This document shows positions 24,401 through 36,500 of a stretch of 64,000 nt of DNA, one piece after another. The notes beneath the pieces are model-generated. The model saw nothing but the letters and a program-made list of their open reading frames with translations, was not told where the DNA came from and ran no database searches. The position numbers and the translations under genes are program-made. This DNA comes from Edolisoma coerulescens. Lineage: Eukaryota; Chordata; Aves; Passeriformes; Campephagidae. The stretch covers positions 72,854 through 136,853 of the forward strand of contig VWZW01000482.1 in the NCBI GenBank assembly GCA_013397115.1, given 5' to 3'. Position 1 is the stretch's first letter; each line of letters starts with the position of its first letter.

Positions 24401-26250
24401 AGACAATTCTTCATCTCTAAGGCCTAAATAAATATTGTTCTAGGCGAGATTCATCTGAACCAGCAATTGAGAAAACTGAGTCTTCTGAAGGCAAATGTAT
24501 TTCTTATTTCTTGGTGCAGTATTAGTAAGTGAAGTGTGAAATTCCACTTTAATGACACGGTATTTGCAAGTAACTCAAAGCAGCATATTTGTGGTACATT
24601 CTGTTCACCTTACTCACTCCATTAGTCCTACCACCTTCAAGGAGACAAGTACGGTGTGCACAGCAAGTGGGATTTTGATCGTTATTCTATTTCAGTCTGC
24701 TGCAATTTGGTTTTGCACAACGACAGACCAGAGAGACATGCATGCAGCAAGTTTAAAGGGCATTGACTTTCCCTAGTTCTAACTGCTGTTGATCTTCAGG
24801 TTGGTGCTGGAGTCTTGTACAGCAGTTTTGTCTCTACAGCTGAGGCTGAATTGTGTTCCCAAAATGTATGGGCATTGGAGGAGTCCCATTTTCCAACCTG
24901 CGTTGGGTGTACCATGTTACCTACCTGAAGACAAAACCTGACTGTCTCATTTTCTGCAGGGTCAGTGGTAAGATGATATTATGGCAATATTAAGGGGTTT
25001 GAAGGCTAAACTAGACAGCAATGCTGCAAGAGAAATCAGAAAAGCACCTACATTTAAATAAGCAGGAGGGAAAATGTCAAATACATACATGGTCTGGTAC
25101 TGACAGAGAAATGCATGTTTATAAATGTAATGGAGACCAGTGGCCACTCAGTGATTCCCACTGCTAAAAAGCACCTGATACCAGCCGTTACCAACACCAC
25201 ATTGTGTAGTATAAGGCCAGTGTTGTGGAGACTAAATGCACTTCTGAGGAGGGAGTTCTTGCCTCAGAAAGGCTACAGCCTTCTTATTAAATAATAATTT
25301 ACAAAAGATTTTAACCCCTGTGGGTTTCTACAGCATCTCGACATAAGTTGTCAAAGATTTCTTTTATAAGGCGCTTTCCAATATTAATCTACTTAGTCAA
25401 TATCTTACACTTCTGCATATGTATGTGACGGTTTCTAATTTCAGCTTTAAATATGTATAAAATTTATTCTGACTTTCCTATCACAGTGCTCCTCTCTTCA
25501 ATTTTCAGCAGAGTGACTGCAGTGGGTGACTACTGCTAGGGCACACTGAGATAAGAGCAACTGCTGCTGAGCCTTTCAGTAGCAAGTGCCTCTAAGCCAG
25601 AGCTGCACTGAGCAGCAGCTTGGATGGGCCAAGGCAGCTGACTCAGGCAACAAAACTTGAAAGATCATTATAATAAATGAATTCAGACCTTGAGTGGGCT
25701 GACAGTGCTGGATTTACAAATTCCTTCTAAAACACACAGGATTGATGCTGTACTTTAATTAGCCACCGTGTTGATTTACAGCTTCCAAAAGTAGATGTTT
25801 TAGCATGCAGAGATGCTGAACAGCACCTTTGCAAGAGCCACTCCTCAGGCTGGTAAAACCACTTCAGGTTTCCAGGTTGGGCTGTTTGTCCAGCCTGCAG
25901 CGTTTGGTGGCTTCTGGTAATGAATTTTTTGTTTGTTTCATAAAGAGTTTCATTCAAAGCTTTAAAGGACCTTGGCAGGACTTAAGTGAATGCAGCTCAC
26001 AGTGCAAAATGTAAGGTAGAGCAGTAAATGGTAAGGGTGTGCCAGCAACCTGCAAGTTTGGAGGTTTCAAAACTCCAAGGTGATATATCAGTTAGTTCAC
26101 ATCAATAAATAATTCTGCAGATCTAATCTGAATGATGCATACTGAAATGCTAATGTGCTTTTGGGTCTGATGAACTTACAAAAGAGTGATGCCAGCATTG
26201 TGTCAGCAGTAAGAGTAACTACACTATGATTTTCACATACACATCCGGGG
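18417..26250. other. Noncoding DNA, nothing firmly recognised
   Basis: Nearly 8 kb without a supportable gene. The longest frame is 112 codons on the minus strand (22418-22756) and has no domain. A strong splice-acceptor look-alike (T-run, GTGTGTTG, CAG) ends at 24060. The frames after it stop after 6 to 26 codons and no matching donor is evident. Short homopolymer runs occur, for example T at about 21323-21336. Confidence 0.6.
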
Positions 26251-26351
26251 CAAAGAAAAGCAAAAAAGCAAAAAACCAAAAAAGCAAAAAGAAAAAAAGA
26301 AAAAAGGAAAAAAGAAAATAAGAGAATAAGAGAATAAGAAAAAAAGAAAAC
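26251..26351 (+). repeat. A-rich low-complexity tract
   Basis: AAAAAGC units change into AAAAAG/GAAAA and then three AATAAGAG-like 8-mers (about 26316-26339). This is a composite simple repeat of about 100 bases. It may be the remains of a retroposon tail, but no body is recognisable upstream. Confidence 0.85.
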
Positions 26352-29300
26352 AGCTGCTTCTTTTTTTAACAGGAACAGACTATACTAGAAGTCTATAGGC
26401 ACACAAATTATCTTTCTCCTGTGATTCCTTACGCACTTTATTCATCCCCATCGCCCTTGCTCCTTGAGCTGGCTGAGCATGTGCACTATAAGCAGAATAC
26501 AGACCCTACGTCCTGCCCCCATTAGGCAGTCTGTCTCCAAAGCATTAGAGCCATTGAAGAATACTTCCACAAATTTGACACTAGCTTGGGCTTTTGATAC
26601 TTGTCAACATAACACATGACGACTAAAAATGCACCATAATTGAGGTAAAAATACAAACTCACTTTGAATTAGTTGTCATCACTGTCTTCTAGATCAAGCG
26701 TTTCACAATTAGGACAAAATAGAGATGACAAAAAAGTCACTAGAAGTATCTGCAATGAAGATATTGTTTAACAAATCATATTGAATGTTGACTGTCCTCT
26801 CATTTAAACACTGCTACAATCATTGACAGGAACATGTACAAGACAGGGGCACGAGGAGAGATGATTTGGGAAACCCTCACATACCAACAGGTTCCCATAT
26901 CAGCAGGAGAACAATGAACTTAGAATGCAGTATCTACAGTAGCCATCCGTTCCTGTACCTTGAATTGGCTTCTTGCAAACAGTGCACCAGGAATGTCCCT
27001 TTGGAACTTTGCAGAATGAACAGTGAACAGTGGAACAGGGACTTCTGCCAGAAAGCCTTCTTAAGATGTACACAGAGCCCCTGACAGGATGATATGCTCC
27101 CCTCCAGTGGCATTTGCATTGCATAAGCTCTTTCAAGAGTTTTTAAACAGGGAGGGAAATATAGTCTGCTTGTCAAATACCAACTGGACACACGTAAAAT
27201 ACACTCAAGATTCTGTACAGAGTCACTGTATTTTATAAAGGATTTAGTTTTGCACACTCTACAGGGTCAGAAAGCAACATCAAAAGAGAAAACTCCTTCT
27301 GGGATCATGTCTTCTGCATTGAGGATTATCACATGCAGGCAAATAGTGGGTGACTCATACATGCTGTTTTTTGACTCTGGGTTAAACTTGGAACACAAAT
27401 TATGTCAATCTGCTGATATAAATCTTCCAGAAATCATGGTTGTCTTGAGTTACATGGCACACTACTTTCCCCAACTGCAGGTATATTTGAATTCAAGTAG
27501 GCTGTCAAATAAATATTTAAAGGTGAAATGTATAAATGAAGACAAAACACAGTGACTAAATGCTGATGTGATGGTCTTTTTTCATGGTGTAAGAACCAGA
27601 AGATTGTCATGCAAATATATAGGGGTGTTTTGAGTAAAAATAACACAGGCTAACATAGAGTGTCTTGACCTGTGAATAAAGCTCTCTCATTTGAAGACAT
27701 TATGGCTTAAAAATTTAAAATATTTTCTAGTTAAGGATTGTCTTTGTTGCCAGGCCATGATTATGTCTCTGTTTTTCAGGATATTACTAATGCCAGAAGA
27801 GGCACAAAAATTAGGAATCAATTAATTATTAATAGATTGCAATCATATTTGAAGACTGTGGAATATAGAAGGTACGTAATAAGAATTGGCTAGGAATAAG
27901 GATGAAGAAGAAATTGTTTAAAAATTAATTTTTTTTGAGGCTGTTTCTTTTGTGCTTTTTGATCATAGGCTAAGTTACAGCCATCTGTCTGTTTCTGCAT
28001 CTATCTAAATATGTGCCTGAATATATTTTTAGAGGTTATGTCTAATTTACTGGGCCAGCAGAAAGCCACCTCCACTCCAGATTCATTCACTTGTTAAAGC
28101 TTCAGATAAAGAGGTCAAGGTCATGGCTATGCCAGCTTGTGGAATAGGAATTGAATCACAGTTACTTTCCTATGTTGAGAAATGTAGGCAGGAGTTTTTC
28201 TCTGTGATTCATTTCTTTTTAAGTGCATTCAGTTCCATCTCTCATGCCTGAGAATATTTTTAAGCTATACCTTTGTTTTAGATCTTCCCGAGTGCAACTT
28301 TTTGTTAGTGCAGAGAAAACAAGAATATGTTTAAAAATGCCCCTTAAATTTTGAGTGCCTTCTACTGAATTTCAGATGACCCAAGGGAAAATTCTCTCAA
28401 CGGCTTCTTGGAAGTAGAATCAGTCCAATCACAAATAAAACGTGATTTTTTTAAAAGGAAGAATGCCTCTTAATGAATAGCACTAAACAAGGATTTTTGA
28501 AATTTCAAGTTCCACCTATCTTGTAGAATTAAATTTTACTTGGTAGCAAAGTGGTTCTCTTTTGTGTAAAATAAGGATCAATTCTCTCTTTGTAAACAGT
28601 CATTTAGTATTAAAGCCTTTCATCACCATAGATGAAGTACTGAAGTTAACATGTTGCAAGCTTTGTCTAATTTATTGATATATATCAAATATATCTGAAA
28701 TTAGAAAAATAATTATGGAGATTAAAATTTCAGTTTTTTTGAAGCCTGCCAGTTGGAAACCATGCCAGGTTCACGGCTTAGGTATCCAAACCTAAAGAAA
28801 TTAGGTTTTCCATTAAAGAAAATGCTAGCACTAGCAAGCAGAAATCATAATTGATATTGCATCCAAAGATCTTAGTGATAGAGACATCGCAGAAGTGAGA
28901 ATTTAATTAGTAAGGCATTCTTCCTCTACAGTTCCAAGCAGACCACTGAGAATCAATAAAATTGTTTCTGACTTCAGAGGAGGATACTATAAAGGACTGG
29001 GCACTAGAGGGTCATAGGACATACAAGACACACAATTAGGTGAATTTACAGTGCATGCACTATGCATTGTGCTGTGCTATATGAAACTTGTGCAACACAG
29101 TTGTTTGCAGAATCCACAGCTTAGTGGCAGCCAAGCCCACCAAAACAACACTGTTTGACTGTGCTAAATATTCCTGGAAAAGAGTGTTTCAGTGCCAAAC
29201 CTCACAAAATAAGAAGCTCTAAGAAAATGCATTCTATGGTGGGCATGGTCATTTTGCTGTACAATTTCAGATAATTTGCCAGTGAGAGTTAGGCATAACC

Positions 29301-29832
29301 AGATGAATGGTTTTTAAAAAACTTCAGTTCAGGGCTGGTAGAAGTATGTGTTAAAATTAAATAAGAGAATAATCAGCTTATCTGCAAAGCTCTTTGTTCA
29401 CTAACTTCTACATAACAGCTTCTTCTCTTTAAAGAAATCATAGCAACTGAATGTTAGATGCTATTTTTATTTTGCAAAATGAAGCATAATTATTTAGAAC
29501 ATGTCCTAAAAGAGCACTTTCGAACCTAAGAAAAATATATTGCAGTACTGGTATAATATCTGCAGACATTCTCTCATTCTGAGTAGTACTGCCTCTGTAT
29601 ATATTCAAAAAAACATTAACCAGAAATATGAATGACTCACAATTGTGTTTCTGCGAGGTAAAAAGACTCAGGAATCCATCAAAGACCAGAAAGTACTCAA
29701 AAAATCATCCTGTAACCCCTGTGAGGCTATTGGGTATAGGATGTTATTCTGAGACTCCACCACCTTCCTCTATAACTGTTTTATAGCCCACATGCCAAAA
29801 CAACACTAATTTAGTTTTGATATACATGGACG
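26352..29832. other. Noncoding DNA, nothing recognised
   Basis: Open frames reach 107 codons (26934-27257, minus) without family resemblance. A perfect 12-bp palindrome AGTGCATGCACT lies at 29050-29061; one such palindrome in 64 kb is unremarkable. Confidence 0.6.
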
Positions 29833-30473
29833 TGTAGTTCAATTAAATATTACTGCTTTTATTTGCTAAATTGAGGAGAATGCCAAATCATGAATGTAAC
29901 ACCCCAGAACATTTGAATGCTAAGGGTTTCACCAAATGTTCCTTTACTGTGGGTCAGTGCATGGGAGAAATACCAATCAGATATTCTCAAGAGGTCAAAA
30001 ATTTCACAAAACTTTACTAGCAAAACACAGAAAATCAAGGAACTTTGGTGAAGGACTTTATACAACATCCAATTCAACATAAAACAATTTCCAAAGCATT
30101 AACCTAGTCCATTTAACCTAGAAACCTTTAAACCAGTTCAATGCCACATTACCCAAAATGTTCCATGAAAAGAGAATTAGAAGGAGAAGAAAGAGAGGAG
30201 TTGGAAAAGATATAGAAAATCACACATATATCAAGGAACTCCTGGGTTCCAGTGACAATGAGGCACAATCTCCAGAAGGCTGATAGGGTCAAGACCATGT
30301 GCTTCCCTCATGGTCACCTTTTAAGCCCCTGTGCCTCTGTGGACCCTCCTCCCAGGTGGCCACTTGGCTAATCAGAAGCTGTGTTGGGCAGGACTGCCAA
30401 TGATTNGGCTCTGACAATGTAGCACTTGTTTCATATGTTCAACCTTGGCCTGGATTCACTGCTTATATTTACA
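29833..30473 (-). mobile_element. Probable solo LTR of an endogenous retrovirus
   Basis: Read on the minus strand, the block has the layout of an avian ERV LTR. An ATTGG/CCAAT-like element (about 30397-30402) lies in a GC-richer 5' part. It is followed by a TATA-like TTAAAAGG (about 30318-30325), then a long pyrimidine-rich segment (about 30166-30205), an AT-rich 3' part and an AATAAA signal (about 29856-29861) just before a CA end. The TG...CA ends at 30473 and 29833 are my best guess. I could not find a clean target-site duplication, and no viral genes are adjacent. The family assignment rests on remembered texture of songbird LTRs. One ambiguous base sits at 30406. Confidence 0.5.
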
Positions 30474-31991
30474 GTCTGTGTTTCACAGTGTATGCTGTTA
30501 CTTCAACATTTTATTTAGCAGAATAGAAATAGAGGTACAAATAAAAGCACCAAATGTGAAGTATAGCCAGAAGGTTTCGACAGAAATAACAGCAGGGCTA
30601 CTTCATCTTTACAGCATTTGAGTCAATGACATTGCAACTGACAAGGTTTCTGCTTTGAGCATTTAATTTTGTAATTTAAAGTACAATTCAATACAACATA
30701 AAAGGGAGGAATGTCCAATTCAGTCACACACACGAATCCAAAAATTTAAAGTGGTATGAACACTCCTGTACTTCATTGTATTTTTCATTTGAATATATTA
30801 GACACATACCTTCTACATGCATTTAAAAATAGTGGTACTAAGGCAATAACATATTTTGAAGATGTCTGACAATTAACTAATACTTGATAATACAATTGTT
30901 TTAGACAGAATGTGATAAATAAAATTTTAAATTCATGTCAATTTCATAAATTCTACTGAAATTCAGAAACTGATCAAAGCACATGAGTAAAATTCCAAAA
31001 TAATTCAGAAATAATTGAAAAATCTATTTGGTTGAGGAATCTTTGTCCAGTATATTATGATATTCAGTTTCATACATTAGATTATACCCTATAGGAGGCA
31101 ATATTAAATTAGATAAATCAGATGTGAATGTAAGAAGTCAAAATTTTTGAGTGATTCTGAATAAAGAGAGGACTATAACCTTCTTATTGTTATCTGTGTT
31201 TGTCTTCAGAATACAACATTTTATCACATTAACTTTTGATTATTTACACATATGGTGAAAAATTATTATTCTCAAACAATGTCATAAACCCCACCTCCCT
31301 GTTGAAGACAATATTATTACTACATGTGTTTTCACTTACCAACTCTGATGATGTAGAACCTGCCATAAAAACAAAATGCCTGCACAGTCTTGAAAGATTT
31401 GTCTGCAGCATATTGTGAACAAATAGAGAGAGAGATGATTGACTGGAAATAACAAGGCAATAACTTCATGGCAATCATGAAGGAAGAGAATGGGGTAGTA
31501 TTCCTAGCCTGCTACACCTCGTGGTGTCTCCAGTGAGATCTAATGTCCCTGTCTGACCAGGTCTATTGTAATATCATTTAAAAAATCAGACTAGTTGGAT
31601 TTACTCCTTTTTTGAAGCTGGTATATAATAAAATAAAATCCAGATTGCAGAGGGGCTATTAATGAAGATTCAACTGACCTACCAGAAGCATGAACTTCAC
31701 CACTGGTGGAGGTGTCCTGGCTGTCTATCTCTGTGGCCCCTACATAACAGAATATCTGGAAAGTGCAGGTGCCTGACCTATATGAATAAATGAATTTGCC
31801 AGAGGTGAATTGGCTGTATCCTCTGGGTACACCTACTTTGTGTCAGCTGCTCCGTCTGTGGGAGTTTGTTATAAAATTCCATCACCTCTCTGATATGGGA
31901 AGTAGGTATGGTCATGTTCAGTTTGATCCTAAAAAGGATACTCAGAAATACATGGCAACTTGTAAAACAATATTGCTTTAAAGTACTGAAT
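30474..31991. other. AT-rich noncoding DNA, no gene seen
   Basis: No frame longer than about 60 codons stands out, and I recognise no repeat. Confidence 0.6.
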
Positions 31992-32353
31992 GAAAATGCT
32001 TGGGACTCTTTACCTTAGACAGGAGATGTATGAGAAGAGGCACTATGCAAACATACAATGCAATACATGCTCTGGAGCACACAGATCCATGTATTTCCAC
32101 TCTTTCTTGAGTGTGAGAGGGCATTTAATAATGCCAAAAGGTGGAAATTAAGGAATGATCAATTAAAAAACATTCTTTCACACAAGATATATAAATACTG
32201 TGAAACCGTGTCACAGAGGCTCTTGGAGGACAGGAAAGTAATAGGATTAAAAAAGGATTAGACATTTATACGCATATCTGGAAGAGTCAGGGCTATCATT
32301 AAAGACACAAAGCATTCTAGAAGGGCTATTAAGCCTTGCATTCAAGCCTTATA
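31992..32353 (+). repeat. Ancient CR1 LINE fragment (3' part, sense)
   Basis: This is a strongly diverged CR1 copy. Collinear landmarks of amniote CR1 elements are visible in order. They are GACTCTTTACCTTAGACAGG near 32003, the TTTCCACTCTTTCTTGAG and GGGCATTTAATAATGCCAAA segments (32093-32140), ATTCTTTCACACAAG near 32171, AGGATTAAAAAAGGATTAGA (32243-32262) and a TTAAGCCTTGCATTCAAGCC end. Divergence is clearly higher than in the 3519-3911 copy. The pattern resembles CR1 lineages shared with turtles and crocodilians, so the insertion is probably old. Confidence 0.88.
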
Positions 32354-33514
32354 TTGTCCTCTATTAATGAAGGTATTTCTACGCAGACTGTCGCAGGCAG
32401 AGATGCCTGGGTCTGCTGGTACCCTGATGACACTAGAAATGAAACAGCTTATTCCACTTCAGCACAGTTAGAACATCGTGGAGCCAAGCAAGGAAAACTG
32501 AACAGAGCTGCCAGCTTACAAAAAAGGGCAAACCTTACAGATCCGACACTTCAGAGCACCTGAGAGTGGTACCAAGACCCTGGGTCTGAATTGCTTTTTT
32601 AATGGCGATGTTCCTTAGTGCTAGTGTTCCCCTTCCCAGCTGTATCTTTGCACAGGCATCATTCCCATGACATTTGGCTTTAGCATCTGTGCAATGTAGT
32701 GCAAAAGCAGAGCTATCCCAAAATTTAAGAAAACACTCAACAGGCAAATTCTGGAACTTCTGCTGTATTATATTTACTTTTCTTTCTCAGTGTTAGAAAA
32801 TTTATTAATGCCCCTTTTGTATACAGCTGCGAAAGTCAAGTAGCTGCTACAGAAAACACTATATTTTCAAAACTTGGCTTAAATTTCTCAAAAATCAAAT
32901 TAATATTTAGTTGCTTCTGTAATTTATTCTCAATTGGCTTTTCCTGGGGTATTATATAGACAAAGAGAGTTTTTTCTCTCTCCAAACTGTTACAGCCACT
33001 TGCCTGACAGAAAGGAAGAAAGATAGGCACATAGACCTGAAAATAGTAATATGTAACTCATTTTCTAGGGTGGATACCCTTTCCAGCTGACTATTCTAAC
33101 TGCATAGAGGATGGGCACTCTGTTTCTCTGGAGGTGGTGAAGAGTGATTATTTCTTTTTTTGTACCATCTGCATCTCATCACTGGAACTCAACACAGGCC
33201 ATGACTGACCTGGGACCAGGTTGAACCATGCTTTTTTCTGCAATCCTATTATAGATGTGAAGGCAGAAGCAAGAAACTTGTAAGGTCTTTTGGCTGAAGA
33301 TATCAGACAAGGCTTTGAAAACTGGTGGTTCAGTTGTTGGCTTAGGAGTCCAAGCAAGACAACTGACTTTCAAAAGACAGAAGAGTGCTTCACCAAGCTC
33401 TTTGACATGCCCAATTCTCTATAGCACCTATCCTATAACTCTTGATTATATTTTCAAAACAATTGCAAAACTTGGGATCTTATCTTCCCTAATCACTTCT
33501 GTGAATATCAAAGA
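32354..33514. other. Noncoding DNA, nothing recognised
   Basis: Unique sequence between two CR1 remnants; no gene-like frame. Confidence 0.6.
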
Positions 33515-33580
33515 GTTGTAAAATTTTTAAGGTTGGAAAAGACCTTTAAGATCTTCAAGTCCAACCATATGCTTTAGGCT
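33515..33580 (-). repeat. CR1 3'-end stub, antisense
   Basis: The words GGTTGGAAAAGACCTTTAAG and TCTTCAAGTCCAACC (33531-33566) are the reverse complement of the extreme 3' end of avian CR1 elements. Recognisable similarity fades after about 33580, so this is a very short 5'-truncated insertion on the minus strand. Confidence 0.8.
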
Positions 33581-36500
33581 TCTACACTGTCTTGGTTCCT
33601 TTGCAGGAAGACCTGACCAGCTGTGTGCTGCACACTGTCATCAGAGTGTGATCAACTCCCCACCAAGTTAACTTTGACACACTCAAGCAAACAAAATAAC
33701 GGATATTACCCTAGCCTTAGAGCTACTGCACTACATTAACAGCACATGGCATTGTACTGTTAGCTGATCACACCATTGCTTCAACATTTCTGTATTGCAG
33801 GATTAGATAATTTCATTTCATTGTTGTAGATATAATACATATGTGATGATAAAAGTGATATTTAAGAATTATACGATAACTATGCATTGAGGTAGATGAG
33901 GCTTTTAATATGGATGTCTTATATACAAAGGATATAATAAAACATAAGGGCTTCTTCTGAGAGTACTGTTTTTGTAGATGACAAACCAGAATCACACTAA
34001 TGAGTAAGTGTGATACATGGCATTTTGTCAGTTTACACTGCATTCAGATCAAGCTTCCGGCTTTAACCAGTCAGGGTTAGGATAGTCCAATGGTTAAAAT
34101 ACTAAAGTATTCATTTGATTCAGTTCCTGGAACGGTTTCAATCTCTGTGATTAAACTGGGACAAATATTTTAACATGTCAGTGTTTAATTTCTCCATCTA
34201 GAAGATAAGAGTAGTAAAACCTTTGACCTTCACAATGATGAATATATATATGATGTAAGTGTCTGTGTATCATTTGAACACCACAGTAACTGGGAGCAAA
34301 TAAGCTACTGGAGACATATTTACTCAAATCTGCAGTAGCCATGGCAACAGCCATGATGGCAGAACAGTCATCAAGGTCTGAACAACTCAACACAGAAACA
34401 TCCCAGAAAAAAGAGAGAATGGTAGCAGAAGAATACAAGGGACTTTCTCCCTGCAAACAAGATAGTATTTAAATGCAGTTCAAGAGAAGGCCAGAACTGC
34501 ATTAGTACAAATTTGGGTAGTGTTGACCTACTGGTGGATCTTCTATGCCACGTGGATGGTCTCAATCATCAGAGCTACCAAAGATGAGACCTTTCATGAA
34601 CATTAACTGTTTTATTTGGTTTTTGTTTTTTTTTCCCAAAACATGGGCACATTTGGCACCCTTGTTCAGGCAGTACCTCAGGCGTGGATGTGATTGAACA
34701 CCTTGCTTGTAGTCAGACTGCTGGAAGAGCATGCTCACAGTGAATGTTCTCAGTTTCCTCTCAGTTGCCAGACCAGACTTACATTCACGGATACTCATTA
34801 GGACAGATTAGAATGTCTTGATACTTTATTGAATACAACACAAATATAAGAAATGATGGTCTAATTTCAATTTTTACAGGGGCCTCTGCAGCTTGGTAAA
34901 GACAAAGAGGTGTTTAGAAGACCATGGAAGAGATTTGTACCACATATATAAATATCCCACCTGGAAATAAATAACTTTAACAGTTTTCACTGTGCATTTG
35001 GCCACAGAACAAAGCTTTATGACAAAGCCCATAATTCCCATCTATCTACTTCTTTCATGTAAGTGTGTAACTACCACAGTTGCCTGTGCAGGTAAGGTGC
35101 TTACAGAGCAGTAAATACTGTCAAAAACTGTTGTGAAGGCAGGCCTTCATGACTACTACCTTGTGGGGGTCTAAGCTTCATTTTCTCCAAGTGTACTGCC
35201 AAAATTAATAGGAAATTCTTGAATATAGTGATAGGCGATCTCTGTGTATAGGGAGGGGGATCCAGTTTACAAGTGAAAAATGACAGAAAAACCAGAAAAT
35301 CCTCAGTTTGCTTACAACCCCCCCTTTGCCCTTTTCAGAGTACTCATTGCTTTCTCATGGGTTAGTGTTTTTCTTCCTAGTGATGCTGAATGCAGATAAG
35401 ACTTTTCTTGGTTCAGCCTCTGGAACCCACTCCACTGGTGAACTAACCCATGGATTTTTCTCTACACTAGATTGTAGCAAATTGCCTGATTTATACATAC
35501 CTCTGGCCAAATACCACCTCAATAAAGCTAAAATAAATCCCAAATAATACCCTTTATGCTGGTGAACATGGCACAGGATTTGCAAAGCAATTTCAGGGTG
35601 GCAACATAGCAGTAAACTGGGTTAGGTATTTTAACACCATATTTGAAAATAAACTTGCTTTCTATTGATACCTGTGTTTCTGTTGCCTTCTATAGCACGT
35701 CATAAGTAACAGAAAGGTTTCTATACCTGCTTTAATAAACATTCAATAAACATGTCTGGCATATTATAGCTTCAGTTATGTGAACTGAAGTCTGCCATCA
35801 GGCAAAACTATTATATCAAATTACTGCATAATAGTTTAAAAAAATTCATTATAATTTACATTTACTTATTTATTTTCATATTAAATACAAGCAAGATTTA
35901 TTGCAGTTTTGTGGTTGTAAGTCTTTGTGGAGGTCAGTATTGGGAAAGGCTACAAGAGCATGGTGTTTTAATGGGACTGGCAGATGTGTATTCCTCTGAC
36001 TGTATGTGATAGAGATAATGCACATCCAAGGTCCAGTAAAATGTACATCAGATGCAAATGGACCATATTAAAACAAAGACACCACTTTTCAAATATGAAA
36101 GGATTTAAGTCCCAATTTTGCACTGATCAAAACTTCAGTCAGAGTAAGGCAGGGGATCTGAACAAAAAGAAACCCACATAAATGTAAATCTAGCAGAGAG
36201 AATATGTAAAATAAATGGCTCTTGGTTGAGTACAGTTCTCCAAAATGGATTAAAGGATCAGGTCACCCAGTTCCTCAGGACAGCTTCCAAAACCTGAAAT
36301 ACCCTGCTGTTCACTGTCAGTAAATGTCCTGATGGAAGCTTCTTAAAAAAGGGGAACCCTGACTGATAATTCCCTCTGGAAAAGTACACAAAAGTCACAG
36401 AAACAGTTTAAAAAATAGTAATAGAAGAATAGGTTATTTACAAGTCAGTCTTTGACCAAAGGCCAAATCTCCATCTGCTGATGCGGAGTGGCAGTTCTTT

